DNA from: Portulaca oleracea
Lineage: Eukaryota > Streptophyta > Magnoliopsida > Caryophyllales > Portulacaceae
Length of the DNA: 64,000 nucleotides
Reading direction: 5' to 3'
NCBI GenBank assembly: GCA_029582165.1
Contig: CM055877.1
Span: 36,091,249 to 36,155,248, forward strand
Below the pieces are notes generated by a model. That model was not told where the DNA came from, did not search any database, and worked only from the letters and a program-made list of their open reading frames with translations. Positions 11,194 through 21,811 of the stretch are shown here, piece by piece. Made by a program: the position numbers and the translations under genes. Within the stretch, counting starts at the first letter, position 1. Each line of letters starts with the position of its first letter.

Positions 11194-11211
11194 TGGCGCC
11201 GTTGCCGGGGA
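11194..11211 (+). promoter_or_regulatory. Primer-binding site of D
   Basis: TGGCGCCGTTGCCGGGGA directly after the 5' LTR, the classic Athila primer-binding site (complementary to the 3' end of tRNA-Asp by established knowledge). B has a variant at 44608. Confidence 0.9.
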
Positions 11212-11344
11212 TGGCGTTATTTGGGAGTTTAGGATTGGTTTGTTTTTGCATGGTGTGAATAGTTTTATTGCTTTGCTTGATTAGCATTAAGTTTTAAAAT
11301 CACTAAAAATTAAAAAAATAGAAAAACCTACTAAAAAAGAGAAA

Positions 11345-12337
11345 GTGCGTCATTCGATAGGATGGGTTCGAATACCGGAAACCAATAGACTGGTTAGGGT
11401 AGAAAAAACTTTTGTAGAACCGAGGGTTACCTTGAGCGATCAGCTCTACCCATCTTATGATCCGCCTCCATCTTGTTTTGTGTTACCGGTCTTACCTCAG
11501 GGAGTTACCTTTGATCCCAGACAGTATCATACCCAGAATCTACCTCTTTTTACTGGGACGGGGTTGGCACTTATCTGGACAGCGGAGTATAAGGAGTATC
11601 TTAGTATGGTCACACCACCTGGGGTACCTTTAGATTATGTTCTGCTGAAATATTTGCCCTTCGCCCTGCGAGATTCTGCGAAGAGGTGGATGTATAGTGT
11701 CAAACCGAGATCCATTAATTCATGGGATAGTTTCTTAAAGGTATTTATGAAGAGATAATTTCCAAATTCTATGGCAGTTCAAATGAGAAATTCTATTTTG
11801 AAGTTTAGACAGGACAAGGGTGACCCCTATTGGAAAGCTTTTGAGCGGTTTAAGAATCTTTTGTCTCAATTCCCCCATCATGGGTTTGATCTAGTGAGAC
11901 TGTGCCAAATAGTGTATGAGGGAGTAGATCAGGAAACCCGAGTAACCTTAGAATCAATGTGTCAAGGGGGGTTTATGGACAAAACTGCAGAGGAAGCTTG
12001 GGACTTTTTGGAAAGTATGTCAGAAAGGGTAATGCAATGGGGGAATACTAGGGATGAGTCCATAGGAGCACAGTTGTCCAATGCACGGGGAGGGGTTCAC
12101 GCGGTGAGTGAGAGTACTGGGTATGAGGCTAGGTTCGCTTCTTTAGAGAACATGGTAAAAACCCTAGCCCAACAGCAAATTGCATCTTCTAAGACCCAGC
12201 CTTGTGCACAAGTGAGTTCTTTAGAGCGACCCATGTCTTCGAACCCTCAATCCCCTTTGATTTGTGCTTGGTGCCAAGGACCTGACCATGTATATGTTAA
12301 CTGCCCTTTGTATTTGCAACAATGTGGAAAATGTTAA
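11345..12337 (+). pseudogene. gag: gag of D (broken)
   Basis: Gag in one frame with an internal TAA at 11756. Readable parts are LKYLPFALRDSAKRWMYSV, SWDSFLKVFMKR and WKAFERFKNLLSQFPHHGFD, typical Athila Gag. The zinc knuckle CAWCQGPDHVYVNC (CX2CX4HX4C) lies near 12263-12304. No ATG is present at the upstream edge; the frame starts with GTG at 11345, so the true start was probably lost. A frameshift near 12320 moves the C-terminal part into the next frame. Confidence 0.85.
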
Positions 12338-14270
12338 TACTATGTTTAACCAATACCGGCCCTACCAATTTCCTGGGGTGCCAAAACACCCTTTCTTGTC
12401 TTATGGGCCGGACAATCAAAATGTCTTGAGGCCACCTCCTCCTCACCAACATCAGGCCCAACCAAGACCACCCCCTCAGGGTGCTTATCAAGCACCTCGA
12501 GGGCAGACCGTCCATCCCCAGATTGCCCATACCCGACCTCCACTAGGATACCAAAATGAGGACAAGGGGGATAAAAAGTATAAGGAGTTAGAGTCTGGGT
12601 TGAACAGGGTTGAGGATACAATGAGTGATATGGCGAAAATGGTAAAACAATTGAATGAGAGTGTAGCTCAACTTATGATGTCTAATAGGGATAGGGGAAC
12701 CTTTCCTGGACAGCCGGAGGCGAACCCCAATGGGAAAGCTTCTAGTTCGTCCTCTTGTGACCCAAACCATGTTAGGGGGCTTAATGCGGTGATTACTCTT
12801 AGATCAGGGAACGAAGTAGATAATCGGGTCCGGGAATTACCTTCAGATTTGCCTAGGAAACAACCTGTGAGTGTTGGACCTTGTGATGAATTAGTGTCAG
12901 TTGAGGATGAGTCATGTGAGGAAGAGAGGTTGACCAACTTAGGTGAAACCCCAAGTCTTAAGACTTTACCTAGAGTACTTCCAGAGTCTAGTCCTGTTCA
13001 ACCTATGGCGTATAAGCCTTCCCCACCTTTTCCTCAAAGGTTGAGGGGAACTAAGGACCAGAAATTTCTTGAAAAGATTAGGGAGACGTTTTCTCAAGTC
13101 AAAGTCAACATTCCCTTGCTAGATGCTATTCAGCAATGTCCTTCCTACGCTAGGTTCCTCAAAGAATTGTGTACAATAAAGAGAGCAACTCAGGTTCCTA
13201 AGAAGGCCTTTTTGGCCTCTAAAGTGAGTTCCATCTTGTCTAGTCAAGTTCCAGTGAAATACAAAGACATTGGGTGCCCAACCATCTCCATTACCATAGG
13301 AGACAATCAGATTGAGAGAGCCCTCCTTGATCTAGGGGCAAGTGTCAATTTGTTACCCTTACATGTGTATGAGACCTTGGGGTTGGGGGAATTGAAACCT
13401 ACGAGAATGGTTCTCCAATTAGCCGACCGGTCTACGAGGGTGCCTAAGGGAGTAGTTGAGGACGTGTTGATCCAAGTTGGAACCTTTGTTTTCCCTGTAG
13501 ACTTTGTGGTGTTAGAGACAGCTAGGGTTCATAGTCCTCGTGACGAGATTCCAGTCATTCTAGGTAGACCCTTTCTAGCTACGTCTAACGCTTGGATTAA
13601 GTGTAAAGATGGGAGAATGAAACTGACTTTTGGGAATTTGACTATGGAGTTGAACATTTTCGACCTACAGAAGTCACCATTAGGACATGATGAGCAAGAG
13701 TGTAATGCCTTGAATTCGATTAGTGACCTTGAGAGTAGTGATCCTTCTGATCTTGATGTTGCTCCTAGTGTGTGTGATCTTGTTGAGTTAGGATTTGACC
13801 CGGACTGTGTGACCTCATTGTGTGATTCTGATGTGTTTAACGGTGAGTTGTTGTATGAATCATTGTTTGCCTCTCAACAGGTGCTTGAAATAATAGAGCC
13901 TGAGCCACCATCTTCTAGAACCCTTGAACTTAAACCTCTTCCATCTGAGTTAAAATATGTTTACCTTGGCCCTAGTGAGACCTACCCGGTTATCATAGCT
14001 TCGGACCTAGGTGAGGACCAAGAGAACAAATTAATTGAGGTTCTTAGGTTAAATAAGGGGGCTTTGGGATGGACGCTTGGAGATATTAGGGGGATTAGTC
14101 CATCTATCGTGCAACATAGAATATTTTTGGAAGATGGTAGTGTAGTCCAGAGGGATCCTTTAAGGAGACTTATCCCCCAAATGAAAGAGGTGGTTAAGAA
14201 GGAGATTTTGAAGTGGTTAGACAATGATATCATCTATCCGATTTCTGACAGTAAGTGGGTTAGTCCCTAA
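12264..14270 (+). CDS. pol: D polyprotein: Gag C-terminus, protease and start of RT
   Basis: 668-codon open frame. It begins out of frame over the zinc knuckle, and real coding resumes near 12325 (VNTMFNQYRPYQFPG). A Pro/Gln-rich linker follows, then a coiled-coil-like stretch. The retropepsin reads ERALLDLGASVNLLPLHVYE (active site D-L-G instead of D-S-G) and EIPVILGRPFLATSNAWI. An acidic spacer follows, and the first RT residues end at a stop at 14268. A short deletion there separates it from the rest of RT: the RT motif VPKKAG is in another frame at 14265. Confidence 0.85.
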   Translation: MLGAKDLTMYMLTALCICNNVENVNTMFNQYRPYQFPGVPKHPFLSYGPDNQNVLRPPPPHQHQAQPRPPPQGAYQAPRGQTVHPQIAHTRPPLGYQNEDKGDKKYKELESGLNRVEDTMSDMAKMVKQLNESVAQLMMSNRDRGTFPGQPEANPNGKASSSSSCDPNHVRGLNAVITLRSGNEVDNRVRELPSDLPRKQPVSVGPCDELVSVEDESCEEERLTNLGETPSLKTLPRVLPESSPVQPMAYKPSPPFPQRLRGTKDQKFLEKIRETFSQVKVNIPLLDAIQQCPSYARFLKELCTIKRATQVPKKAFLASKVSSILSSQVPVKYKDIGCPTISITIGDNQIERALLDLGASVNLLPLHVYETLGLGELKPTRMVLQLADRSTRVPKGVVEDVLIQVGTFVFPVDFVVLETARVHSPRDEIPVILGRPFLATSNAWIKCKDGRMKLTFGNLTMELNIFDLQKSPLGHDEQECNALNSISDLESSDPSDLDVAPSVCDLVELGFDPDCVTSLCDSDVFNGELLYESLFASQQVLEIIEPEPPSSRTLELKPLPSELKYVYLGPSETYPVIIASDLGEDQENKLIEVLRLNKGALGWTLGDIRGISPSIVQHRIFLEDGSVVQRDPLRRLIPQMKEVVKKEILKWLDNDIIYPISDSKWVSP

Positions 14271-15192
14271 AAAGGCTGGGTTGACGGTTGTGGAGAATGA
14301 GCGGGGAGAGTTAGTGTCAACCCGCATCCCTTCAGGATGGAGAGTATGCATAGATTATAGAAAACTCAATAAGGCTACGAGGAAAGACCATTTTCCTTTA
14401 CCTTTCATGGATCAGATGTTAGAGAAGCTGGCCGGGCATGATTTCTTTTGTTTTCTAGATGGGTATTCGGGGTATACTCAGATTTCTATAGCCCCTTGTG
14501 ATCAGGAGAAAACTACTTTTACATGCCCATTTGGTACATTTGCTTTCCGTAGGATGCCCTTCGGACTTTGCAACCCTCCCGCCACTTTTCAGCGGTGCAT
14601 GGTGTCTATTTTCTCGGACCTTGTTGATGACTGTGTTGAAATTTTCATGGATGATTTCTCAGTATTTGGCACCACCTTTGATGGTTGTTTGTCTAATTTG
14701 AATCGAGTCTTGAGTTGGTGCTAAGAAAAACACTTGACTTTAAACTGGGAGAAGTGCCATTTTATGGTATGAAAGGGAATAGTTTTGGGCCACGTGATTT
14801 CAAAGGATGGAATCGAAGTGGATAAAGCGAAAATTGACCTAGTTAGGAACTTGACCACCCCCCCCCCCCCCACTTCTGTGAAGGAGGTTAGGTCTTTCTT
14901 AGGACATGCTGGGTTTTATCGTCGATTCATTCGTGACTTTAGTAAGATTGCCAAACCTCTTTCTGCTTTATTGGCCAAGGAGGTGACCTTTGATTTTCCT
15001 GATGAGTGTTTGAAGGCCTTTAACACACTTAAAGATGCCTTAATATCACCTCCTATTCTCAAACCTCCCACATGGGGGGAACCGTTTGAGTTAATGTGTG
15101 ATGCCTCTGACTTTGCTATAGGTGTGGTCTTAGGACAACGAATTGACAAAAAAACATGTCGTGATTCACTATGCAAGTCACACTTTGAATGA
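14224..15192 (+). pseudogene. pol: Reverse transcriptase of D (two stops)
   Basis: RT fingers and palm: WRVCIDYRKLNKATRKDHFP, CFLDGYSGYTQISIAP, FAFRRMPFGLCNPPATFQRC and the catalytic box FMDDFSVFG, an Athila signature (near 14646). In-frame stops at 14722 and 14769; the second fits CGA to TGA. The frame then continues through the thumb (GHVISKDGIEVDKAKIDLV, FLGHAGFYRRFIRDFSKIA) into the start of RNase H ([19 protein letters not shown]). A frameshift at the A-run near 15147 ends it. Confidence 0.9.
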
Positions 15193-16531
15193 GGCACAAC
15201 TGAACTACACGGTAACTGAGAAAGAGTTTTTAGCTGTGGTATATGCATTTGAGAAATTTAGGGCTTACTTGTTGGGAGCTAAGGTGATTGTGTTTATTGA
15301 CCATTCAGCCATTCGTTACTTGATGGAGAAGAAAGAGTCTAAGCCTAGATTGGTTAGGTGGGTGTTGTTACTCCAAGAATTTGACTGTGAAATCCGTGAT
15401 AGGAAAGGATCTGACAATCCAGTAGCGGACCACCTTTCTAGGATAGTGCCTGAACGTGAGATAGAACCTCCTATAGATGCTTGTTTTCCTGATGAGTGCA
15501 TTCTTAGCATAGGAGTACAGCCGTGGTTTGCCGACATTGTCAATTTTAAAGTCACGGGAGAAATGCCTAGTGAATGGAACAGGCATGATAGAGATAGGTT
15601 CCTTTACATTGTCAAGAATTTCATATGGGATGACCCCTATCTGTTTAAGTATTGCCCTGATCAGATTCTTAGAAGGTGTGTTCCAGATGAGTCTATCATT
15701 GATGTCCTCTCATTTTTCCACGACCAACCTTGTGGGGGACATTATAATGGGAAGAAGACAGCATATAAGGTCTTACAAAGTGGATTCTATTGGCCCACCA
15801 TCTTTAGAGACGCCCATAACTATGCCCAAAGCTGTTTTAGGTGTCAGAGTTTGGGTAAAATTTCTAGAAGAAACATGATGCCCTTGCAGCCTGAGATTTT
15901 TGTGGATGTGTTCGATGTTTGGGGCATTGATTTTATGGGACCATTCCCTACCTCTTTTGGGAATGAATTTATTCTTCTAGCAGTGGACTATGTGTCAAAA
16001 TGGGTTGAAGCAATTCCGTCAAAAAGAAATGATGCCAAAGTTGTGACTAGGTTCCTTCGGGAAAACATTTTTTCTAGGTTTGGGGTACCTAAAGAAGTCG
16101 TTAGCGACCAAGGGACTCATTTCAATAATCGATCTTTTGCGGCTTTGCTTAGGAAATATTCTGTTGAGCATAGAATGACCACGGCCTATCATCCTCAATC
16201 AAATGGCCAAGCTGAGGTGTCCAATAGGCAAATTAAGCAAATTCTTGAGAAGACAGTGTCAAAGAATAGGAAAGATTGGTCCACCAAATTGACCGATGCT
16301 TTATGGGCCTATAGGACGGCTTACAAGACTCCCATAGGAATGTCGCCGTATAGAGCAGTCTTTGGGAAACCTTGTCACTTGCCAGTAGAACTTGAGCATA
16401 GGGCATGGTGGGCTTTGAAAGCCTTGAACCTTGACCTTTCGACAGCTGGGGATATTAGGAAGCTTACTTTGTGTGAATTAGAGGAATTAAGGAGGGAAGC
16501 ATATGAAAACGGGAGGTTGAGTAAGGAGTGA
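15143..16531 (+). CDS. pol: RNase H and integrase of D
   Basis: 462-codon open frame after the A-run frameshift. RNase H continues ([44 protein letters not shown]). The integrase zinc finger has H, H, C and C ([35 protein letters not shown]). The core has [19 protein letters not shown] and [15 protein letters not shown] with the D, D and E residues. The C-terminal [18 protein letters not shown] is an Athila signature. It ends at TGA 16529 but the same frame continues in the next entry. Confidence 0.9.
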   Translation: MTKKHVVIHYASHTLNEAQLNYTVTEKEFLAVVYAFEKFRAYLLGAKVIVFIDHSAIRYLMEKKESKPRLVRWVLLLQEFDCEIRDRKGSDNPVADHLSRIVPEREIEPPIDACFPDECILSIGVQPWFADIVNFKVTGEMPSEWNRHDRDRFLYIVKNFIWDDPYLFKYCPDQILRRCVPDESIIDVLSFFHDQPCGGHYNGKKTAYKVLQSGFYWPTIFRDAHNYAQSCFRCQSLGKISRRNMMPLQPEIFVDVFDVWGIDFMGPFPTSFGNEFILLAVDYVSKWVEAIPSKRNDAKVVTRFLRENIFSRFGVPKEVVSDQGTHFNNRSFAALLRKYSVEHRMTTAYHPQSNGQAEVSNRQIKQILEKTVSKNRKDWSTKLTDALWAYRTAYKTPIGMSPYRAVFGKPCHLPVELEHRAWWALKALNLDLSTAGDIRKLTLCELEELRREAYENGRLSKE

Positions 16532-16540
16532 TCGAAAGTC

Positions 16541-16816
16541 TTGCATGATAGAGTGATCCTTAGGAAAACCTTTGTCCCAGGGCAGAAAGTCCTTCTTTAT
16601 GACTCACGTTTGCACTTGTTTGCGGGTAAGCTAAAGTCTAGATGGACCGGCCCATTCATTGTGACCATCGTGTTTCCCTCGGGAGTAGTTGAGATTAAGG
16701 ATCCCACTAATGCATCTGTATGGAAGGTAAACGGTCACAGGTTGAAACCTTTCTTGGAGCTTCCAGATAAGGTGGATGTGGAGTGTGTGACATTCCATAG
16801 TCCATCCGTTGGTTGA
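16541..16816 (+). pseudogene. Integrase C-terminus of D
   Basis: Same frame as the preceding integrase, separated by one TGA (16529-16531). It reads ILRKTFVPGQKVLLYDSRLH, KSRWTGPFIVTIVFPSGVVE and WKVNGHRLKPFLE, the usual Athila integrase tail. It ends at 16816, which closes pol. Confidence 0.85.
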
Positions 16817-17148
16817 AGGAAAATGAGGTAACATTCTTGTATATATTGTAAAGTAGTTTATTTTTCTTATTTGTCTCTTTGTTTATTCTCTTAACTATGT
16901 ATTAACGAGAAGGAAGGATCATTTATTGTTCACATATTCACCATTTCATGGTTTGTATACTCAATCTCCATTTACAAGTCATGCGATGATTATTTGAGAT
17001 CTAATCAGGTATTATCCTTCTTTATCTTTGGAGTTAGTTGGTGAGAAGAATCTTTTTCATTCTTTTTGTTAGATTTTTGGTTTTTATTCTTTTAGGGTGT
17101 TTGTCTTCCTTTATTTCTTGCCACAATGAGGACATAGTGTTGCCTTTT

Positions 17149-17163
17149 TGTGTGGGAGTGGGG
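17149..17163 (+). promoter_or_regulatory. Internal polypurine-tract-like site 1 of D
   Basis: TGTGTGGGAGTGGGG, preceded by 'acaatgaggacat'. It is nearly identical to the tract at the 3' LTR (21801-21811) and to a second internal copy at 20507-20522. It lies between integrase and the env-like gene. Whether it primes plus-strand synthesis is unknown. Confidence 0.5.
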
Positions 17164-17386
17164 AGGCATGCATGCCGGCTTTCTTCTCTTTCTTTGAAAA
17201 ATTTTGAAAAAAAAAAAGTTTTTGTTTACTTAGGATAGTTTTTGTTAGATTTTAAGTGTTTCGGGCTTAAAGGTGCCCCAGGAGGTTTTTGACTGTTTGA
17301 AAGTTTGAAATTATTTTAGGTAGAAGTGAGAATACTTAGTTCTTTTGAGAAATTTTAACTCTTTGAAGTATTGGCCAGAACCACTG

Positions 17387-17767
17387 CTCGGGCGAGCGAG
17401 ATCATGGCTCGGTCGAGCACACTCACTGAGGTAGCTTCATGAGTAAAGGAGAAAGAGAAGGCAATATTTCGGAAGCCGGCGAACGAAAACCTGGCTCGGT
17501 CGAGCCAGTCGATTGTGCCTAAACTGAGAGTGAGTTCTGCGTCAAGGCAGGCGGACGACAGAAGAGCAGCTCGGGCGAGCAACATCTTTGCTCGGGCGAG
17601 CTTGTCAACTGAAGCGTCAAAGGAAAAGAGTCTGACGGACACGCCCAGCCGTCCAAAGGAACAGCTCGAGCAGTCGACGCTGCCGGTCGGCGATTGTTCG
17701 GACGAAGCGACTTTGCGTCGAATTCTGCTCGGCGGCGGAAATTCGGCTCGGGCGAGCCGTCGGCAGA
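17387..17767. promoter_or_regulatory. LTR-type dyad cluster ahead of the env-like gene of D
   Basis: GCTCG-NN-CGAGC dyads at 17387/17408 and 17569/17590, both pairs exactly 21 bp apart, with single copies at 17494 and 17756. The dyads match those in the LTR U3 regions of D and C. Downstream lies a CT-rich stretch and two telo-box-like AAACCCTA motifs (17866-17885), a layout common upstream of plant transcription units. A duplicated promoter driving env is inferred. Confidence 0.5.
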
Positions 17768-18392
17768 TTCATTTTCTGTCGGGCAGATTTATGCAGATTT
17801 CTCTCACTTCTTTTAGTTTTCTCATTCGTTTTCTCTCTCATATCTCTCCCTTACTTCCCCAAACCCTAGCATAAAACCCTAATCCCTGAATCTTTGCTTT
17901 CCTCTTCGATTTCTTCCAGATTTGGGTGATTTTGTGCCCTTGTCTTCTTTGTTGTCTTGCCGTTAACAAGCCTTGATGACAACATTTCTGTGCTGCTGCT
18001 AAGGTGCGTCGGTCGCTGAGTGTTGTGCGCATTGGTTGTTCTGAGTTTTGAGGGGGAGGCACGCTTGCCAAGGACGTTTTGAAGTCTCAAGGTACCGGGT
18101 TTTGCTGTGGTGCGTCTGTGGTGCAGTGGTTATTTGCGTCTGTGGTGCAGTGGTTATTTTGTGCTTCAAGATTGGGTGGCTACTAGCAAGGGGTGATTTA
18201 GCTCTTGAGAATTCAACCACATGTTCCTTGGTGCTATTTGGGAGGTAACATTCAATTAGTGTTTCAAAGTTTGATTTCAAAGTTAAATTGGGTGTTACTT
18301 GTGATTAGTTCTCAGAATTTAGGGCTTGAGTGTTGTGTGTATTGGTTGCTATTTGGGGATTCTTGAGTTGCTAGTGTTGCTTTCACTTCAAT
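17768..18392 (+). other. CT-rich leader and possible intron before env-like gene of D
   Basis: Non-coding. 17800-17890 is CT-rich with AAACCCTA motifs. A possible splice donor AAG|GTGCGT is at about 18003, and a possible acceptor lies near the start of the env-like frame (about 18395). B has a similar CT-rich leader with a donor-like AAAG|GTATGA at about 47496. Splicing is inference. Confidence 0.35.
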
Positions 18393-19889
18393 ATAGTCCG
18401 ATCAAAGAGAGTCCGCACAGATGAGGAAGGTACACCTTCACCACCGCCCGAGTCTTCATCGACGACGGTGGATAAAGATCGATACAAGGCCCAAACACCC
18501 ACGCCTCTTCGAGCTGAGCCGGAATTGCGTATTCGGTTCCGGGATTAGCATCATCGTGAGAAGTACGAGCTTTATCAACACCGGAAACTTTGTACTCCGG
18601 ATATATACGATGAACCCACAGTGAGGAAGGTGTATTGTGGCCCTAGTTTCGACTTTATCATAAGGACCTTGGGTTGGGAATCTTTCATCAAGATTGAAGT
18701 ATCCCTTTAAAATCAACCAATCCTTGAGTTCCTTAGTTCTTTCCAAGTTGAGGATGCTGATATACGCCACGCAAAGTTCCGATATAGAGTAGACAACAAG
18801 GAGAAAACTTGCACTGTGCAAGAGCTATGTCAAGCACTTGGGGTACCGGAGGATGGGCTATATTTTGAGGAGAGTGTACACTTTGATGAACAATACGCCA
18901 TGAAAAGCCTTACTTGTTGGCGGCGGAAACATCAAAAGTCAAATGCTCTCGAGGATTGCTCCTTCTTGACTAGAAACTCCGAATCTCGTGACTTGTGCAA
19001 TTCGGCAATTCGAAATTTTCATGGCATAGTCTCAAGTTCGGTTTTCGGAAGGGACGATGGAAGGGCGAATGTGAGGAGGGACGATTTGTTTATTATCTTT
19101 CACACCCTCCAAGGGACGCGGGTGAACACGGGGTCTTGCATTTTGCATTGCTTGAAAGAAATTACCTCCAGACATCTTACTACTACAATCGGCATGGGGC
19201 ATATTATATGCCACTTTTTGATGAAGCAACGTTTTGGAGGGTATATCCGCAAGTTCACCCCGCGTTATTTTCCCGACCAAATCGACGGTGTTCGGTTGCA
19301 ACGCATGGGTATCCTAGAGCGCCACAACACGAAGCACATCTACAAGCACAGCTCGGATCAATATGCGACGTCCATTCATTTGGACCATAAGCGAGCCGCA
19401 CGTTGGTTGGATGTGTCCAACCAACACAACTGGTCGTGTGGCGAAGATCCACGGAACACCCGTCGAGTTGGAGGTCCCGATGACCTGTTTGTGCGTGAAA
19501 ATGTGGAAGAAGAGGGGGAGCCGGCAACCCAGGGTGAGGCTAGTGGTAGCAATTCCCAGGAGATCACGACGGGGTACTTAGCAACCCGAGTGGACCAATT
19601 GAGTGTTGACCTCCGAGAACAACGAACTTTGCTACAAAGTACGCATAACTTGGTGGAGAGTCAACAAGAACTCCTTCGTGCGCAACAATCAACACTCGAA
19701 AGGCACGAAGGATATTTTAGACGTTATGACGAGTACTTCCATCAACAAAATCAATAATGGAGGGATTGGGGATACTACCATTATGCTATAGCCGACCATT
19801 CGCCAGCACCGCCCGACTACGTCAACCAGTACTACCCAACCTACATCCCCTATTATCCATACCCTCCTCCGGGAGGTGATGAGCAGTGA
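18393..19889 (+). pseudogene. env-like gene of D (Athila ORF after pol)
   Basis: One frame from 18393 to TGA 19887 with three internal stops (TAG 18546, TAA 18708, TAA 19755). The long open part is 18816-19757. It reads CGPSFDFIIRTLGWESFI, ILEFLSSFQVED, FHGIVSSSVFGRDDGRANVR and RDDLFIIFHTLQGTRVNTGS, the conserved domain of Athila env-like ORFs. The C-terminal part is a coiled coil (19570-19755), and after the last stop a Tyr/Pro-rich tail follows. The first codon is ATA where B has ATG (IVRSK versus MVRTK). No clear signal peptide or membrane segment is seen, so 'env' describes position, not a proven role. Confidence 0.8.
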
Positions 19890-21800
19890 TTGTAAGTATT
19901 CCACAACCTCCTCTTATCTTTTGCATTGGTGTGTGCGCTTTATATCTTGAAATATACATGTGCGGGGGGTTGTGTGGTGTTCCCGGGCAGTGGCAAGGCA
20001 TTTCACCCTTAATTCCTGCCTCATATAGTGCGATTCGGGGTTGAGGTTAGTCAGTGATCATGTACATTTGTAAATATTCGAAGTTTATTTTGATTAGAAA
20101 GTCTTAGTTTCTTTTACCTGTATAGGTTGGTTTACTTTTTATTTTTTTATTTTTTATCTAGCATGTCCACATTTCACCCATAGTATGCTTTCATTGTCTA
20201 TCTCTTACCTATGGTGTTATGTTCGTGGATCGTGTGCTGGGATGTGCGTTTATTGAAGACCTTCAGGTACTATCATCTTATCCTCACTTTCATTGTGACT
20301 ATAGTAGTGATCCATGTTGCATGCTTGATTTTTCCTTTTGGGTGGCGAACCCCGTGAGTGTGCATGTTGGGATATTATTGTTGTTGGAAACGTGTGGGCT
20401 CGGGTCGCCACCAATTATTGTTTGTTATGTGTTTGTTGTGTGTTTTTAGGTTTTCTACCTTATTTGTGACACCCTTCTTCTCACAATGGGGACATTGTGA
20501 AGTTTTGTGTGGGAGTGGGGGGTGATACTTTCATTTGTCATGGGTAGATCACCTAGTTTTGAGTCTTTGTTTTCGTTTTTCGTAGTTTGTGTCGAAAAAT
20601 TTGAAAAATTTTGTGTGAAAAGGAGAAAAAAGGGAGTGAAAAACTTTGAAAGTTTTCATTTTTCGTTTTGTTTTTGTTTTTGCTTTGTTTCTTGGATTTC
20701 GTTGTTGAAATCAGGAAGCCGTTCTTAATCTTCTTTGAAAGAAACCGGTTTGAGCATTTTCGACCCTAACTTGGGCGATTGTCATGACTTACCTTAATTA
20801 GATTCTTTTCATCAAGTGTCTAGTGAGATCCCATTTTGTCTTTTTATGTTCTGGTTGAAACTGGGAGATTCTAGGGGTTCATATCCGAGCTTGTTTTCTA
20901 AAAAGAAAAAGAAAAAAAGAAGAGAAAAAGCAAAAGCCAAAGCAAAAGTAAGAAAATAGCAGCAAAATTAAAAAATTTGACTAAGTGGGGCGTGTCGGCT
21001 TTACGACATCAACCACCATACACTTAGCCAACCTACACGGGCCCGGTATCAGTGGTACGGCACGGATGCCCCTTAACCCTCCTCCTATATCGCTTTGCGA
21101 CGGAGAGGCGAATGGAAAAGACCGTGTTGGGAGGGTATACCCCTTATATGGGCCGTCCAATTCCCGAAAATAAGGCTAATACCGACCTAAAAAAAAGAAG
21201 AAGAAAAAGTTTGAAGAGTTAATAAAGTGAGTGGCCCTTCCTTGCATCACCTGCGGCCCTCACCAAGCCAAGGGCGACCAAATGCGGGGAGGGGCAATTC
21301 TTTCCTTTCCTTTGTTCGTTTCGCTGATTTGTGAGCTCGGATGTGAGTCTTATGGGTCGTCCGGGATTGATTAGGATGTTTAAAGTCTTTTCGCAAATGG
21401 GATTGAACTCTACATGAGGTGCACGGGATCAAAAACTTCTAAGATTGGCAGTTGTTTGGGTTAGGTGTTGTGAGATGCTCATAACGGTTCCTTTTGGAGG
21501 ATTAATACCGTTTTCTTGACTGAAACAACTTAATTCTTTGAAACGAGCAGTTGTCTTTTCTTTCTTTTAAAACTTGTTTCGTTTTTCATCTTCTCTCTCT
21601 CCTTTTCGATGGCTTTTGTGGGTCTAGTTGCTATAAACCCTCACGAGACCTACCTCGTCCACCCGGGCTGCCGGGGGGTTTAAAGGGCTTGATGCATATG
21701 CTAAATGCATCCGCGATTCCTGCGAAAATGAGTTCGGTTTTAGTTTCTTTTTCTAGTGTTTTTCTTTGTTTTTAGTTTGCTCGGGGCGAGCAAACCCTTG
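19890..21800 (+). other. 3' non-coding region of D
   Basis: No gene. It contains a second tract TTGTGTGGGAGTGGGGGG (20505-20522) preceded by 'caatggggacattgtg', A/G-rich stretches (20600-20650, 20900-20970, 21190-21215), and between them a GC-richer block (20985-21175) of unknown origin. Short reading frames here look random. Confidence 0.55.
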
Positions 21801-21811
21801 TGTGGGAGTGG
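21801..21811 (+). promoter_or_regulatory. Polypurine tract of D
   Basis: TGTGGGAGTGG directly before the TGTTCGGT start of the 3' LTR. Confidence 0.8.

Noticed and set aside
14859..14873. C-run in RT of D as an assembly error or programmed frameshift
   Set aside because: The frame continues correctly through it (TTPPPPTSVKEV), so nothing needs explaining.
18816..19757. Host gene at the env-like frame
   Set aside because: Motifs, position after pol and the element borders with target duplication show it is the Athila env-like gene.
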